Positions 33,962-43,312 are shown, counted from the stretch's first letter. The stretch: 64,000 nucleotides of DNA from Dehalococcoidia bacterium (GCA_041649635.1 JBAZMV010000005.1:130738-194737), one strand, 5' to 3'. Notes: a model not told the origin generated them from the sequence alone. Program-made: numbers and translations.

Positions 33962-34702
33962 TTACTCATCGTCCTCGTCCGGCTCTTCACTTTCAGTCGG
34001 GGCCGACGGCGCGATTGAAGGCAGAATGGCGCTGGCTCTGGGGCCGCGTTTTCTCCTTGCTGCGGGCAGAGCGTCGACGGCCTGGCGCAATGCCGCGAGT
34101 TCTTTCTTAGCGTCGCCTTTCACGGGGACGACGATCCCGATCATGCCTATCTCCCATAGCTCTCTAAGTTCCGCCGGCGATATTTCCAATGGTACGCGCA
34201 CCAGAAGGTATTTGCCGATAAGATTCGCTATGTGCTGGCATGTGAGCAATCGTTTCATGGATACGGCGGTATCGCCCGAGATGAGGACCATGTCAACGGG
34301 CAGTTGGCTTGCCGCTCTTATCTGGCCGTCGGGCAGGGCGGGATCGATCTCGATAATGCGGCAGAGCTTTTCTTCCTGAAGCAGAGCGACCGGCGATTTT
34401 TCAGTATCGATCAATATAAAATCGCATCCGCTGTCTTTTACATCTGACGGATCGCTTACTGGGGCTCCCCAGGGAAGACTGCTTTTAGCCGCGAGATTTT
34501 TCCTGTCGAGGCTGTTCAATACGATCGCATCGGCATAGTCCGCGGCGATAGCCGCCGCCTTGTCGTTATCGCCCACATCGGCGATGATGAGCATACTGGC
34601 AAGCTTTGATTTAGCGGCAATGGCTGCGAAGCCCATGGGCTTGGAGTTGCCTCTCGATATCTGCTCCAGTTTTTCCAAAAGCCTGCTCAATTGTCCCTCC
34701 AA
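33962..34702 (-). CDS. Uncharacterised TIM-barrel-like protein
   Basis: 246 residues. Not recognised as a known enzyme. The pattern of short strands (SMLIIADVGDN, DAIVLNS, FILIDTEKS, DMVLISGDTA, YLLVRVPLE, GMIGIVVPV) spaced by helices suggests an alpha/beta barrel like those in luciferase- or HisA-type folds. The N-terminus has a short amphipathic helix (LSRLLEKLEQI). The C-terminal 40 residues are basic then acidic and disordered, ending ESEEPDEDDE. Just downstream of the tRNA-Thr gene on the same strand. Confidence 0.7.
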   Translation of the reverse strand: MEGQLSRLLEKLEQISRGNSKPMGFAAIAAKSKLASMLIIADVGDNDKAAAIAADYADAIVLNSLDRKNLAAKSSLPWGAPVSDPSDVKDSGCDFILIDTEKSPVALLQEEKLCRIIEIDPALPDGQIRAASQLPVDMVLISGDTAVSMKRLLTCQHIANLIGKYLLVRVPLEISPAELRELWEIGMIGIVVPVKGDAKKELAALRQAVDALPAARRKRGPRASAILPSIAPSAPTESEEPDEDDE

Positions 34703-34706
34703 AATT

Positions 34707-34781
34707 TGGAGCCAGCGGTCGGAATTGAACCGACGACCGGTGGTTTACGAAACCACTGCTCTACCCCTGAGCTACGCTGGC
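34707..34781 (-). tRNA. tRNA-Thr (anticodon CGT)
   Basis: On the minus strand a full cloverleaf: acceptor GCCAGCG/CGCTGGC (34775-34781 with 34711-34717), D arm GCTC...GAGC, anticodon stem GTGGT/ACCAC with loop TTCGTAA, and T arm GTCGG/CCGAC with loop TTCAATT. CCA is encoded (34707-34709). Anticodon CGT reads ACG codons. Confidence 0.96.
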
Positions 34782-34845
34782 GTTTCGTATAGAGTATATC
34801 ATAGTATTTCTTGGCTTCAAATAACCGATGACGTATATATGTTCG

Positions 34846-35340
34846 CTACCACACCAGGACGTATCTGATAATATTATCGTCATGGTCTGACGCCTGGTAC
34901 CCGTTTTGCTCCGAGTAGCTGCTGCCTATAGTAAGCTGCACCTCGTCGTCGTACTGAGGCTCGATAAAGATAATTCCTTTATCGACGGTCTGGAAAGCGT
35001 TGATGGCGTGTCCCGATCCGTCAGGATATGCGATGTACACGTAAGCGGCGTTATATCCCAGTTGAACCGCATTGTTGTTGAGGCTTGCGGCAAAGTCGCT
35101 GCATGAGTAGATACCTTCGACATACTCGTTTTTATCCGTATTGTCTTCTTCGATGAATCGTTGCAGTTCAGAGTATGTCGGGTCTCTCAGTTCGTATCCA
35201 GTGCCCGCTCCGTCGATCACGCCGGTGTTGTAGCCTTCATCGTATCCATATGAATCGCCGCGCATGTAGCCTATATAGTAAGACGCGGCGCCGATTATAA
35301 TGCCGATTACGGCGATACTTAGAAATATTACAGCTCGCAT
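34846..35340 (-). CDS. Membrane-anchored transglutaminase-like protein
   Basis: 164 residues from ATG 35340 (a TTG at 35364 is in frame). One N-terminal membrane helix (AVIFLSIAVIGIIIGAAS), then a Gly/Tyr-rich GYMRGDSYGYDEGYNTG spacer and a small domain with YSCSDFAASLNNNAVQLGY, GSGHAINAFQTVDKGIIFIE and PQYDDEV. Cys80, His111 and an acidic residue (Glu127 or Asp131) are spaced as in transglutaminase-like cysteine peptidases. The catalytic triad is inferred. Exported domain; substrate unknown. Confidence 0.6.
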   Translation of the reverse strand: MRAVIFLSIAVIGIIIGAASYYIGYMRGDSYGYDEGYNTGVIDGAGTGYELRDPTYSELQRFIEEDNTDKNEYVEGIYSCSDFAASLNNNAVQLGYNAAYVYIAYPDGSGHAINAFQTVDKGIIFIEPQYDDEVQLTIGSSYSEQNGYQASDHDDNIIRYVLVW

Positions 35341-35462
35341 ATTCCCTGCCCTCGAATTATTCAATTCATCGATTCTGTTAGTTTAAAGTATGGGGCGGCG
35401 ATGTCAAGTGTAGGGGGTATTGTCCGAACCGCCTGTTAATTCCTCGTACGTTGGTTATCAGG

Positions 35463-35519
35463 TAGGGGCAGGGCTTGCCCTGCCCGATAAAAAGGGCGCA
35501 GCAAGCGGCGCCCCTACGG
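35463..35519. repeat. Pair of degenerate GTAGGGG palindromes
   Basis: GTAGGGGCAGGGCTTGCCCTG followed by AAGGGCGC...GCGCCCCTAC, with outer GTAGGGG/CCCCTAC arms. In the gap before pyrD. Confidence 0.6.
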
Positions 35520-35604
35520 GGTATTGCTACCGGTTCGATTGCGGACAGTTGAACGGCAGATATAGAAGGGGTATCATAGTGTAAGTATTTCGGAGGGATG
35601 TTCC

Positions 35605-36531
35605 TTGAACCTGAAAGTGCAGATAGCGCCAAAAAATGAACGCGGGCTGGAAATCAAGAACCCGGTAATCGCCGCGTCCGGAACCGTGGGCTACGGCGAC
35701 GAATATGCCGGGATGGTCGATATCGATAAACTCGGGGCGATAATCTGCAAGGGCACTACGCTGAAGCCAAAGGCCGGCAACGCGCAGCCGCGCATATATG
35801 AAACAGCTTCGGGCGTTCTGAATTCGATCGGCCTTGAGAACATCGGCATCGATGCCTTGATTAAGGATAAAGCGCCGGTATGGGCGAAGTGGAAGGTTCC
35901 GGTTATAGTCAACATAGCCGGCGAGAACGTCGACGAATATGCAGAGCTGGCTTACAAGCTCGATAGCGTTAAAGGCATCGCCGGAATCGAAGTAAATATC
36001 AGCTGCCCCAACGTGGCGCGCGGCGGCATGGAGTTCGGCACGAACGCGCGTGACGCAGCTGAGGTGACGAGGGCTGTCAATGGACATACGAGCCTGCCTT
36101 TCATAGTGAAGCTCAGCCCGAATGTAACCGACATCGTCGAGATAGCGCGCGCGGTCGAGGCGGAGGGCGCGGATGCGATATCGCTGATAAACACGTTGCG
36201 CGGTATGGCCATCGATATCAAGGCCAGGAGGCCGTTCCTCGGCGCGACGACGGGAGGGCTCTCCGGACCTGCCATCAAGCCGGTCGCTCTGTATATGGTC
36301 TATCGCGTGTCGGGCGCGGTGAAGGTGCCGGTCATCGGCGGCGGCGGCATCGCAAGCGCGGAAGACGCCATCGAGTTCATCATGGCGGGAGCCAGCGCGG
36401 TATGGCTGAGCACGGCGATAATGGTCAATCCTCAGGCTCCTCTGGAAGTTCTCGACGGTATCGCGGGCTACATGAAGAAGGAAGGGCTTAAGGATATATC
36501 CCGGCTGGTCGGCGTAGCCAAATCTGCTTGA
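35605..36531 (+). CDS. pyrD: Dihydroorotate dehydrogenase, class 1B catalytic subunit
   Basis: 308 residues. Oxidises dihydroorotate to orotate in pyrimidine synthesis. TTG start at 35605 with CGGAGGG eight bases upstream. FMN-barrel motifs: NPVIAASGTVGYG, ICKGTTLKPKAGN, VNISCPNV, INTLRGMAID, GGLSGPAIKPVAL and IGGGGIASAEDAIEF. Class 1B enzymes usually need the iron-sulfur/FAD subunit PyrK, which is not in this window. Stops 79 bp before the likely ilvD start. Confidence 0.94.
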   Translation: MNLKVQIAPKNERGLEIKNPVIAASGTVGYGDEYAGMVDIDKLGAIICKGTTLKPKAGNAQPRIYETASGVLNSIGLENIGIDALIKDKAPVWAKWKVPVIVNIAGENVDEYAELAYKLDSVKGIAGIEVNISCPNVARGGMEFGTNARDAAEVTRAVNGHTSLPFIVKLSPNVTDIVEIARAVEAEGADAISLINTLRGMAIDIKARRPFLGATTGGLSGPAIKPVALYMVYRVSGAVKVPVIGGGGIASAEDAIEFIMAGASAVWLSTAIMVNPQAPLEVLDGIAGYMKKEGLKDISRLVGVAKSA

Positions 36532-36571
36532 CAATAGATTGGCGCTGTGATACCGTTTGCGAATGATTTTC

Positions 36572-36580
36572 TGTTATACT
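36572..36580 (+). promoter_or_regulatory. Extended -10 promoter before ilvD
   Basis: TGTTATACT: a TG one base before TATACT. No good -35, as usual for extended -10 promoters. It lies in the pyrD-ilvD gap and would give a leader of about 25 bases. Confidence 0.45.
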
Positions 36581-36609
36581 ATTATATTGTTTTCGAAAGG
36601 ATGCCGGTT

Positions 36610-38274
36610 TTGAGAAGCGATACAGTTAAAAAGGGATTCGCGCGAGCGCCGCATCGTTCGCTTTATTATGCGATGGGCTTGACCGATCTTGAAATAAAAC
36701 AGCCTTTCATAGGTGTCGTCAACAGCTTCAGCGAGGTGATCCCCGGCCATATTCATCTGCGCCAGATCGCCGATGCGGTCAAGGGCGGGATTCGCAGCGC
36801 GGGCGGCACTCCGTTCGAGGTCAACACAATCGGCGTGTGCGACGGCATCGCTATGGGGCATATCGGCATGAAGTACAGCCTGCCCAGCCGCGAGCTCATC
36901 GCCGACTCGGTGGAGACCGTGGCCCAGGCGCATGCCTTTGATGCGCTGGTGTTCATCCCCAACTGCGATAAGATAATACCTGGCATGATGATGGCGGCGG
37001 TGCGTCTCAATATCCCGTCGATTTTCATCAGCGGGGGGCCGATGCAGGCCGGACGCCGCGGCGGCAGGCCGGACGAGAAGATAGATTTAAATACCATGTT
37101 CGTCGGCGTGGGACAGGTCAATTCGGGAGAGATGACCGAGGAGGAGCTTCTGGAACTCGAACGCATCGCTTGTCCAGGTTGCGGGAGCTGTGCAGGCATG
37201 TTTACTGCCAATACCATGAACTGTCTTACCGAGGCGCTGGGCATGTCGCTGCCCGGCAGCGGCACCATACCTGCCGTCGACGCCAGGCGCATCGCGTTAG
37301 CACGCGAGACCGGCAGGCAGATTGTCGATCTGTTGCAGTCGAACGTTTGTCCGCGTGACATCGTAACCAGGAAGGCGGTGCAGAACGCGTTCATGGTAGA
37401 TATGGCGCTGGGCGGCAGCACCAACTCGGTGCTTCATCTGATAGCTATCGCCAACGAGGCCGGGATAAAGTTCCCGCTTGAGGATATAAATGAGATAAGC
37501 GATAGGACGCCGCATCTGTGCAAGCTGAGCCCGGCCGGCGAATATCGCATCGAGGACCTCAATCTGGCGGGCGGCATCCCTGCGGTTATGAAGGAGATCG
37601 AGCCGCTGCTGAACAAGAGCGTTAAGCGGGCATCGGGCAAGACCATCGGGCGCGAGATCATCAAGGCGCGGGTGCTGGATGCGGATGTTATAAGGCCGTT
37701 CTCCAAGCCGTATTCCAAGACGGGCGGCCTGGCGATACTGTTCGGCAACCTGGCTCCGGACGGCGCGGTGGTCAAGCGTGGCGCGGTATCGCCGAAGATG
37801 ATGAAACATACGGGTAAGGCTCGGGTGTTCGACAGCGAGGAGGAGGCCACTGCGGCCATCCTCGGCGGGAAGATAAAGCCGGGCAATGTTGTCGTCATAC
37901 GCTACGAAGGGCCCAAGGGCGGGCCGGGCATGCGCGAGATGCTGGGCCCGACGTCGATAATCGTCGGCATGGGGCTGGGCGACAGCGTCGCGCTGATTAC
38001 GGACGGGCGTTTCTCCGGGGCTACCAAGGGGGCGGCCATCGGCCATGTTTCGCCGGAGGCGGCATCGAGGGGGCCTATCGCCGCGCTGAAGGACGGCGAT
38101 ACCATATTAATCGATATAGCGAAGAATCGGCTCGATGTCGATTTAACGGATAAGGAGATAAAGGCTCGGCTGGCGAAGCTGCCGCGGTTCGAGCCGAAGA
38201 TAAAGTCGGGGTATCTGGTACGCTACGCCGAGAAGGTTACATCGGCGGGCAACGGGGCAGTTTTCGAGAGTTAG
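36610..38274 (+). CDS. ilvD: Dihydroxy-acid dehydratase
   Basis: 554 residues. Dehydrates dihydroxy-acids to 2-keto acids in valine/isoleucine synthesis. Iron-sulfur cysteines in FIPNCDKIIPGMMMA and CPGCGSCAGMFTANTMNCL; C-terminal KGGPGMREML and TDGRFSGATKG. The start is set at TTG 36610 because GAAAGG lies about 9 bases upstream and the result begins MRSDTVKKGFARAPHRSL, as in most IlvD proteins. ATG 36601 is the alternative but touches the ribosome site. First of ilvD-ilvB-ilvH-ilvC. Confidence 0.95.
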   Translation: MRSDTVKKGFARAPHRSLYYAMGLTDLEIKQPFIGVVNSFSEVIPGHIHLRQIADAVKGGIRSAGGTPFEVNTIGVCDGIAMGHIGMKYSLPSRELIADSVETVAQAHAFDALVFIPNCDKIIPGMMMAAVRLNIPSIFISGGPMQAGRRGGRPDEKIDLNTMFVGVGQVNSGEMTEEELLELERIACPGCGSCAGMFTANTMNCLTEALGMSLPGSGTIPAVDARRIALARETGRQIVDLLQSNVCPRDIVTRKAVQNAFMVDMALGGSTNSVLHLIAIANEAGIKFPLEDINEISDRTPHLCKLSPAGEYRIEDLNLAGGIPAVMKEIEPLLNKSVKRASGKTIGREIIKARVLDADVIRPFSKPYSKTGGLAILFGNLAPDGAVVKRGAVSPKMMKHTGKARVFDSEEEATAAILGGKIKPGNVVVIRYEGPKGGPGMREMLGPTSIIVGMGLGDSVALITDGRFSGATKGAAIGHVSPEAASRGPIAALKDGDTILIDIAKNRLDVDLTDKEIKARLAKLPRFEPKIKSGYLVRYAEKVTSAGNGAVFES

Positions 38275-38283
38275 GGGGCATAG

Positions 38284-39975
38284 ATGAAGCTGACGGGAGC
38301 ACAGATAGTTTGTGAGAGCCTTCTTAAGGAAGGCGTAAAGGTTATGTTCGGCATACCCGGCGGCGTACTGTTGCCCTTCTACGATACGCTGCCGCAGTAC
38401 GGCAAGCTGCATCACGTCTTATGCCGGCACGAGCAGGGCGCGGCGCATGCGGCCGAGGGCTATGCCAGGTCCTGCGGCAAGGTCGGGGTGTGCCTGGCGA
38501 CCTCGGGGCCGGGGGCGACTAACCTGATAACGGGTATCGCCTCGGCTTATCTGGACTCGGTGCCCATGGTGGCCATAACCGGACAGGTGGCTCGTCCGTT
38601 CATTGGAAAGGACGCATTTCAGGAGATAGATATTACCGGCATCACGCTGCCGATAACCAAGCATAACTATCTGGTGGCCTCGGCGCACGAACTGGCGGCT
38701 GTGATCAAGGAGTCGTTCCATATCGCCAGCACGGGCAGGCAGGGGCCGGTGCTTGTCGACATACCGCGCGACGTTTTCGTCGAGGAGTCGGAATATCATT
38801 ATCCAGAGAAGGCGGAACTGCCGGGCTATAAGCCCACCGTCCGCGGCCATCCGGCTCAGATAAAGAAGGCGGTCAAGTTCATAAATGAAGCAAAGCGGCC
38901 GCTGATAATAGCGGGAAAGGGAGTCATAGATTCCGGCGCCTGTGCCGAGTTGAAGGAGCTTGCCGAGAAGTCGCAGATACCTGTGGTGAACACGCTGCTC
39001 GGCCTCGGATCGTTCCCCGGTACGCATATGCTGTGTCTCGGCATGCTGGGCATGCACGGGCTGGCTCACGCCAATATGGCTGTGAACGCTGCCGATCTTA
39101 TCATCGCTGTCGGGATGAGGTTCGATGACAGGGCTACGGCCAGCGTGGCCGGGTTCGCGACCAAGGCCCAGATCATTCATATAGATGTAGACCCGGCTGA
39201 GATCGGAAAAAACGTCAGGGTTGATGTCCCTATAGTCGGGGATATCCGGCATGTTCTTAAGGTTTTGAACGCTCAGATCGAGGTGGAGAATCATGTCGAT
39301 TGGATATCCCAGATACAGGAGTGGGAACGCGAGCATCCGCCTCTTGCGATAAGGCAGTGCGAGAGCGTGTTGCCGCAGTATGTGGTGAATCAGATATATG
39401 AGGTCACAAAAGGTGAGGCCATAATCGTTACCGGTGTCGGACAGAATCAGATGTTCGCGGCTCACTATTTTAAATACGATAAACCTAATAAGTTTCTTTC
39501 TTCGGGAGGTCTCGGCCCCATGGGGTTCGAACTCCCGGCCGCTATGGGCGCAAAGGTAGCTTGTCCACATGATGCCGTATGGTGTGTCGCCGGAGACGGC
39601 GGTTTCCAGATGACGTTGCAGGAGCTGGCCACAATCGTACAGGAGAAGCTGGCGGTCAAGATAGCGATCCTGAATAACGGATACTTGGGCATGGTACGTC
39701 AGTGGCAGGAGTTGTTCTATGATCGCCGCTATGTCGCCACGCCGCTTTATGGTCCCGATTTCGTTAAGTTGGCGGAGGCTTACGGCATAGCGGGAGAGAG
39801 GGTCACTGACAGGCGCATGGTGACGGGTGCGATACAGCGCGCCATGAAGCACGACGGGCCGTTCCTGATCGATTTCCGCACGGAGCCGGAGGAAAATATC
39901 TATCCCATGGTGCGCCCCGGCGCAAACCTGTCTGAAATGATAGAGGAGCCCAGGGAGAAGGCCAGGAGAAAATAA
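38284..39975 (+). CDS. ilvB: Acetolactate synthase large (catalytic) subunit
   Basis: 563 residues. Thiamine-diphosphate enzyme that condenses pyruvate with pyruvate or 2-oxobutyrate. N-terminal GVKVMFGIPGGVLLPFYD, catalytic-Glu region CRHEQGAAHAAEGYAR, FAD domain in the middle, and ThDP motif GDGGFQMTLQELATI...NNGYLGMVRQWQELFY. The last base of its TAA stop is the first of the ilvH ATG, so translation is coupled. Normal length. Start at 38284 with GGGGG upstream. Confidence 0.96.
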   Translation: MKLTGAQIVCESLLKEGVKVMFGIPGGVLLPFYDTLPQYGKLHHVLCRHEQGAAHAAEGYARSCGKVGVCLATSGPGATNLITGIASAYLDSVPMVAITGQVARPFIGKDAFQEIDITGITLPITKHNYLVASAHELAAVIKESFHIASTGRQGPVLVDIPRDVFVEESEYHYPEKAELPGYKPTVRGHPAQIKKAVKFINEAKRPLIIAGKGVIDSGACAELKELAEKSQIPVVNTLLGLGSFPGTHMLCLGMLGMHGLAHANMAVNAADLIIAVGMRFDDRATASVAGFATKAQIIHIDVDPAEIGKNVRVDVPIVGDIRHVLKVLNAQIEVENHVDWISQIQEWEREHPPLAIRQCESVLPQYVVNQIYEVTKGEAIIVTGVGQNQMFAAHYFKYDKPNKFLSSGGLGPMGFELPAAMGAKVACPHDAVWCVAGDGGFQMTLQELATIVQEKLAVKIAILNNGYLGMVRQWQELFYDRRYVATPLYGPDFVKLAEAYGIAGERVTDRRMVTGAIQRAMKHDGPFLIDFRTEPEENIYPMVRPGANLSEMIEEPREKARRK

Positions 39976-40529
39976 TGGCGAAACATACTTTAATAACATG
40001 GGTCGAGGACAAGCCCGGTGTGCTGAACCGGGTCTCAAGCCTCTTCCGCAGAAGACAGTTCAATATAGACAGCATAGCCGTCGGCCATACCGAGGTCGCC
40101 GGCGTATCGCGCATGACCATTGTAGTAGACGGCTCGACGGTCTCCGTGGAACAGGTGAGAAAACAACTGGACAAGCTGGTCAACGTGCTGAAGGTCCTCG
40201 ATATCACGGAGGAGGATATGGTCGCCAGGGAGCTTGCTTTGATCAAGGTCAAGGCCACGCCTGAGACCAGGAGCGAGATAATGCAGGTGGTCGATATATT
40301 CAGGGCAAAGATAGTCGATGTCGCCGCCGATTCCGTTGTCGTTGAGGTCACCGGCGACGAGGATAAACTTGAGTCGCTGCTGCGCCTCCTGAACGACTTC
40401 GGCGTGCGGGAGTTGACGCGCACGGGCAGGATAGCCATGACGCGGGGCGTAGCCGGTGCTCATCATGATACTAGTAAAATCGTGGCGAGGAGCGCTCGCC
40501 CTAAGAAATCAGAGGTAACAAACTGGTAA
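39975..40529 (+). CDS. ilvH: Acetolactate synthase small (regulatory) subunit
   Basis: 184 residues. Binds IlvB and mediates valine feedback. N-terminal ACT domain with KPGVLNRVSSLFRRRQFNID, second domain with ELALIKVKATPETRSEI and a GVRELTRTGRIAMTRG C-terminal block, all standard for long-form small subunits. TAATG overlap with ilvB. ilvC follows 12 bp later. Confidence 0.95.
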   Translation: MAKHTLITWVEDKPGVLNRVSSLFRRRQFNIDSIAVGHTEVAGVSRMTIVVDGSTVSVEQVRKQLDKLVNVLKVLDITEEDMVARELALIKVKATPETRSEIMQVVDIFRAKIVDVAADSVVVEVTGDEDKLESLLRLLNDFGVRELTRTGRIAMTRGVAGAHHDTSKIVARSARPKKSEVTNW

Positions 40530-40541
40530 GGAGATATGTAA

Positions 40542-41537
40542 ATGGTGAAGATGTACTACGATAAGGACGCCAAGCTGGAACTGCTCAAGGGCAAAACCAT
40601 CGGCATAATCGGCTTCGGCAGCCAGGGGCATGCGCACTCGCAGAACCTGAAGGAGAGCGGATGCAAGGTCATCGTGGGCGAGCTTAAGAACAGCGTCCCA
40701 TGGAAGGCCGCGGTCAAGGCCGGCCTGGAAGTGGTCACAGCCGAGCAGGCGGCCAAGGCCTCCGATATCATCATGATGCTGGTGCCGGATCAGCTGCAGA
40801 AAGAGATATACAAGAGCTCTGTTGAAGCCAACCTGAAGAAGGGCAAGGTGCTCATGTTCGCGCACGGCTTCAATATCCACTACGGGCAGATAGTGCCGCC
40901 CAAGGACGTGGATGTCACAATGATAGCTCCAAAGTCGCCGGGACACATGGTCCGGAGGCTCTATACCGAGAAGTCGGGAGTGCCGGCCCTTGTCGCGGTA
41001 TATCAGGATGCGTCCGGCAAGGCCAAGCAGATGGCGCTGGCCTATGCCAAGGGCATCGGCTGCACACGCGCCGGTGTCATAGAGACCACATTCGCGGAAG
41101 AGACCGAGACCGATCTGTTCGGCGAGCAGGCGGTGCTCTGCGGAGGCATAACATCGTTGATCAAGGCCGGATTCGAGACGCTGGTCGATGCCGGTTACCA
41201 GCCGGAGATCGCTTATTTCGAGGTTTGCCATGAGTTGAAGCTGATAATCGATCTTATATACCAGGGCGGTTTCGAGTACATGCGCTACTCGGTTAGCGAT
41301 ACCGCGGAATACGGCGATTACTCCCGCGGCCCGCGCGTGATCGATGACTACGTTCGTGAAGAGATGGCTCAGATACTTGCCGAGATTCAGGACGGCTCCT
41401 TCGCGCGTGAGTGGATACTGGAGAATCAGGCGGGACGGCCTGTTTTCAACGCGGCGCGGCGCAACGAGGCAGAGCATGAGATTGAAGAGGTCGGCAAGAA
41501 GCTGCGGGCCATGATGCCGTGGCTCAAGGGGAAATAG
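40542..41537 (+). CDS. ilvC: Ketol-acid reductoisomerase (class I)
   Basis: 331 residues. Converts acetolactate to dihydroxy-isovalerate using NADPH. Rossmann GFGSQGHAHSQNLKESG, the metal-binding C-terminal knot with EVCHELKLIIDLIYQGG, and SDTAEYGDYSRGPRV. The beta2-alphaB loop after NLKESGCKVIVGELKNS lacks the common RxxS pattern, so cofactor preference cannot be read with certainty. AAGGAG eight bases before the ATG. End of the ilv block; a palindrome and leader precede leuA. Confidence 0.96.
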   Translation: MVKMYYDKDAKLELLKGKTIGIIGFGSQGHAHSQNLKESGCKVIVGELKNSVPWKAAVKAGLEVVTAEQAAKASDIIMMLVPDQLQKEIYKSSVEANLKKGKVLMFAHGFNIHYGQIVPPKDVDVTMIAPKSPGHMVRRLYTEKSGVPALVAVYQDASGKAKQMALAYAKGIGCTRAGVIETTFAEETETDLFGEQAVLCGGITSLIKAGFETLVDAGYQPEIAYFEVCHELKLIIDLIYQGGFEYMRYSVSDTAEYGDYSRGPRVIDDYVREEMAQILAEIQDGSFAREWILENQAGRPVFNAARRNEAEHEIEEVGKKLRAMMPWLKGK

Positions 41538-41575
41538 CGACGGTTGTAGTATAAATCGTAGATATAGAACGTTAC

Positions 41576-41603
41576 GTAGGGGCGATTCATGAATCGCCCC
41601 TAC
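41576..41603. repeat. GTAGGGGCGATT-type palindrome
   Basis: Perfect 28-bp palindrome, GTAGGGGCGATTCA followed by TGAATCGCCCCTAC, between ilvC and leuA. Confidence 0.85.
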
Positions 41604-41683
41604 AAGAAATATCGCGGGCATAGACAAAGTTACATAAGACATAATATAATTTTAAAACAGCCATGTCGTACTATATGGGTTCT

Positions 41684-41780
41684 CAACTGCGGAGAGTTAT
41701 TCTCATCCTTACCGGCCCCTCTCTGAAATGAAGGAGAGGGGTATAAGCAGTTGTGTAATGAATAATTCTCCAGGGAGGAC
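41684..41780 (+). promoter_or_regulatory. Structured leader before leuA
   Basis: Outer stem CAACTGC (41684-41690) with GCAGTTG (41747-41753) encloses a stem CCCTCTC-type pair (41716-41723 with 41734-41741). GAGTTATTCTC after the outer 5' arm is partly complementary to GAATAATTCTC just before the ribosome site (41759-41769), so an alternative fold could hide or free the site. Possible attenuation-type control; no leucine-rich leader peptide was found. Confidence 0.35.
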
Positions 41781-41788
41781 GTATATTT

Positions 41789-43303
41789 ATGGACAAGGTT
41801 ATTATTTTTGATACCACTCTTCGTGACGGGGAGCAGGCTCCCGGCGCAACCCTCAATCTCAACGAGAAGCTCGAGATAGCGCTTCAACTGGAAAAGCTCG
41901 GCGTAGATGTCATCGAGGCCGGCTTCCCCATCGCCTCGCCCGACGATTTCGAGGCGGTGCGCCTCATATCGGAAAAGGTTAAGAAATCCTCGGTATGCGC
42001 CCTGACTCATGCAAACGCGGAGGCTGTTGACCGCGCGTGGGAGGCGGTGAAGGGCGCCAAGAAGCCGCGAATACATGTGTTTCTCTCGACGTCTGACTAT
42101 CACCTTAACTTTCAGCTGAAAATGAGCCAGGAGAAAGCCCTGAAGCTGGCATGCGATATGGTCAAGCGCGCCAAGAAGTACACTAACGATGTGGAGTTCT
42201 CGCCGATGGATGCCACCCGCACCCAGCCGTCATTCCTCTATAAAGTCGTGGAAGCGACGATCGCTGCCGGCGCCAGGACGGTCAATATACCGGATACGGT
42301 CGGTTACACCACGCCCGACGAGTTCGGCGGCCTGATAAAGGGCATATTCAAGCATGTTCCGAATGTCGGCAAGGCCGTCATCAGCGTGCACTGCCACGAT
42401 GACCTGGGCATGGCGGTAGCCAACAGCCTGGCCGCGGTCAAGGCCGGCGCCCGGCAGGTGGAGTGCACCGTTAACGGCATCGGGGAGCGCGCCGGAAACG
42501 CTTCGATGGAAGAGATCGTGATGGCCATAAAGACACGCCACGATTTCTTCGGTACGGCGACGAATATAGATACGACGCAGATATACAGGACCAGCCGTCT
42601 CGTCAGCGAGATAACCGGTTTCGTAGTGCCGCCGAACAAGGCCGTAGTCGGCGGAAACGCCTTCCGCCACGAGTCCGGCATACACCAGGACGGCGTGATA
42701 AAGAAAGCCATAACCTATGAGATCATGGATCCGCAGACGGTGGGATGGCCGTCTAACAAGCTGGTGCTGGGCAAGCACAGCGGACGCCACGCCCTGAAGA
42801 AAAAGCTCGAGGAGCTGGGCTACACCCTGAGCGATGAGGAGCTGGCGCGCGCTTTCGCAGCTTTTAAACAGCTTGCCGACAAGAAGAAGGAGGTCACCAA
42901 CAGGGACCTTGAATCGCTGCTCGCCGAAGACAAACGCACCGTATCGGAGACATACCGGCTGGAGCAGGTTCAGGTATCATGCGGCGACCGTAATATTCCC
43001 ACGGCCACGGTCAAGCTCGTTGCTCCCGACGGGAAGGTGGTAGCCGATGCCGCGCTGGGCACCGGGCCGATCGACGCTATTTACAAGGCCATCAACCGTC
43101 TCGTGGGCGTGCCCAACAAGCTCATCGAGTTCAGCGTCACCTCGGTGACGGAGGGCATCGATGCCATGGGCGAGGTTACCATCAGGATAGAGAGCGATGG
43201 CATGGTTTACCTCGGACGCGGCGCGGATACCGATATAATAGTAGCGTCTGCAAAGGCTTACGTTAACGCTTTAAACCGCCTCATAGCAGCGAAGGGCATA
43301 TAG
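41789..43303 (+). CDS. leuA: 2-isopropylmalate synthase
   Basis: 504 residues. Condenses acetyl-CoA with 2-ketoisovalerate, the first leucine step. Motifs: DTTLRDGEQAPG at the N-terminus, HCHDDLGMAVANSLAA (metal ligands), NGIGERAGNA and HESGIHQDGVIK. A C-terminal LeuA allosteric domain (about 365-500) is present, so leucine feedback is expected. CAGGGAGG about 10 bases upstream. The product feeds LeuC/LeuD, encoded downstream. Confidence 0.96.
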   Translation: MDKVIIFDTTLRDGEQAPGATLNLNEKLEIALQLEKLGVDVIEAGFPIASPDDFEAVRLISEKVKKSSVCALTHANAEAVDRAWEAVKGAKKPRIHVFLSTSDYHLNFQLKMSQEKALKLACDMVKRAKKYTNDVEFSPMDATRTQPSFLYKVVEATIAAGARTVNIPDTVGYTTPDEFGGLIKGIFKHVPNVGKAVISVHCHDDLGMAVANSLAAVKAGARQVECTVNGIGERAGNASMEEIVMAIKTRHDFFGTATNIDTTQIYRTSRLVSEITGFVVPPNKAVVGGNAFRHESGIHQDGVIKKAITYEIMDPQTVGWPSNKLVLGKHSGRHALKKKLEELGYTLSDEELARAFAAFKQLADKKKEVTNRDLESLLAEDKRTVSETYRLEQVQVSCGDRNIPTATVKLVAPDGKVVADAALGTGPIDAIYKAINRLVGVPNKLIEFSVTSVTEGIDAMGEVTIRIESDGMVYLGRGADTDIIVASAKAYVNALNRLIAAKGI

Positions 43304-43312
43304 CAGGGGGAA

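Noticed and set aside
38419..40038. 539-codon open frame on the minus strand
   Set aside because: Antisense to ilvB/ilvH, which have complete family motifs. The frame is open because of codon bias in GC-rich genes and has no domain-like sequence.
41538..41788. T-box riboswitch before leuA
   Set aside because: No T-box consensus (AGGGTGGNACCGCG) and no specifier-loop architecture; only generic stems are present.
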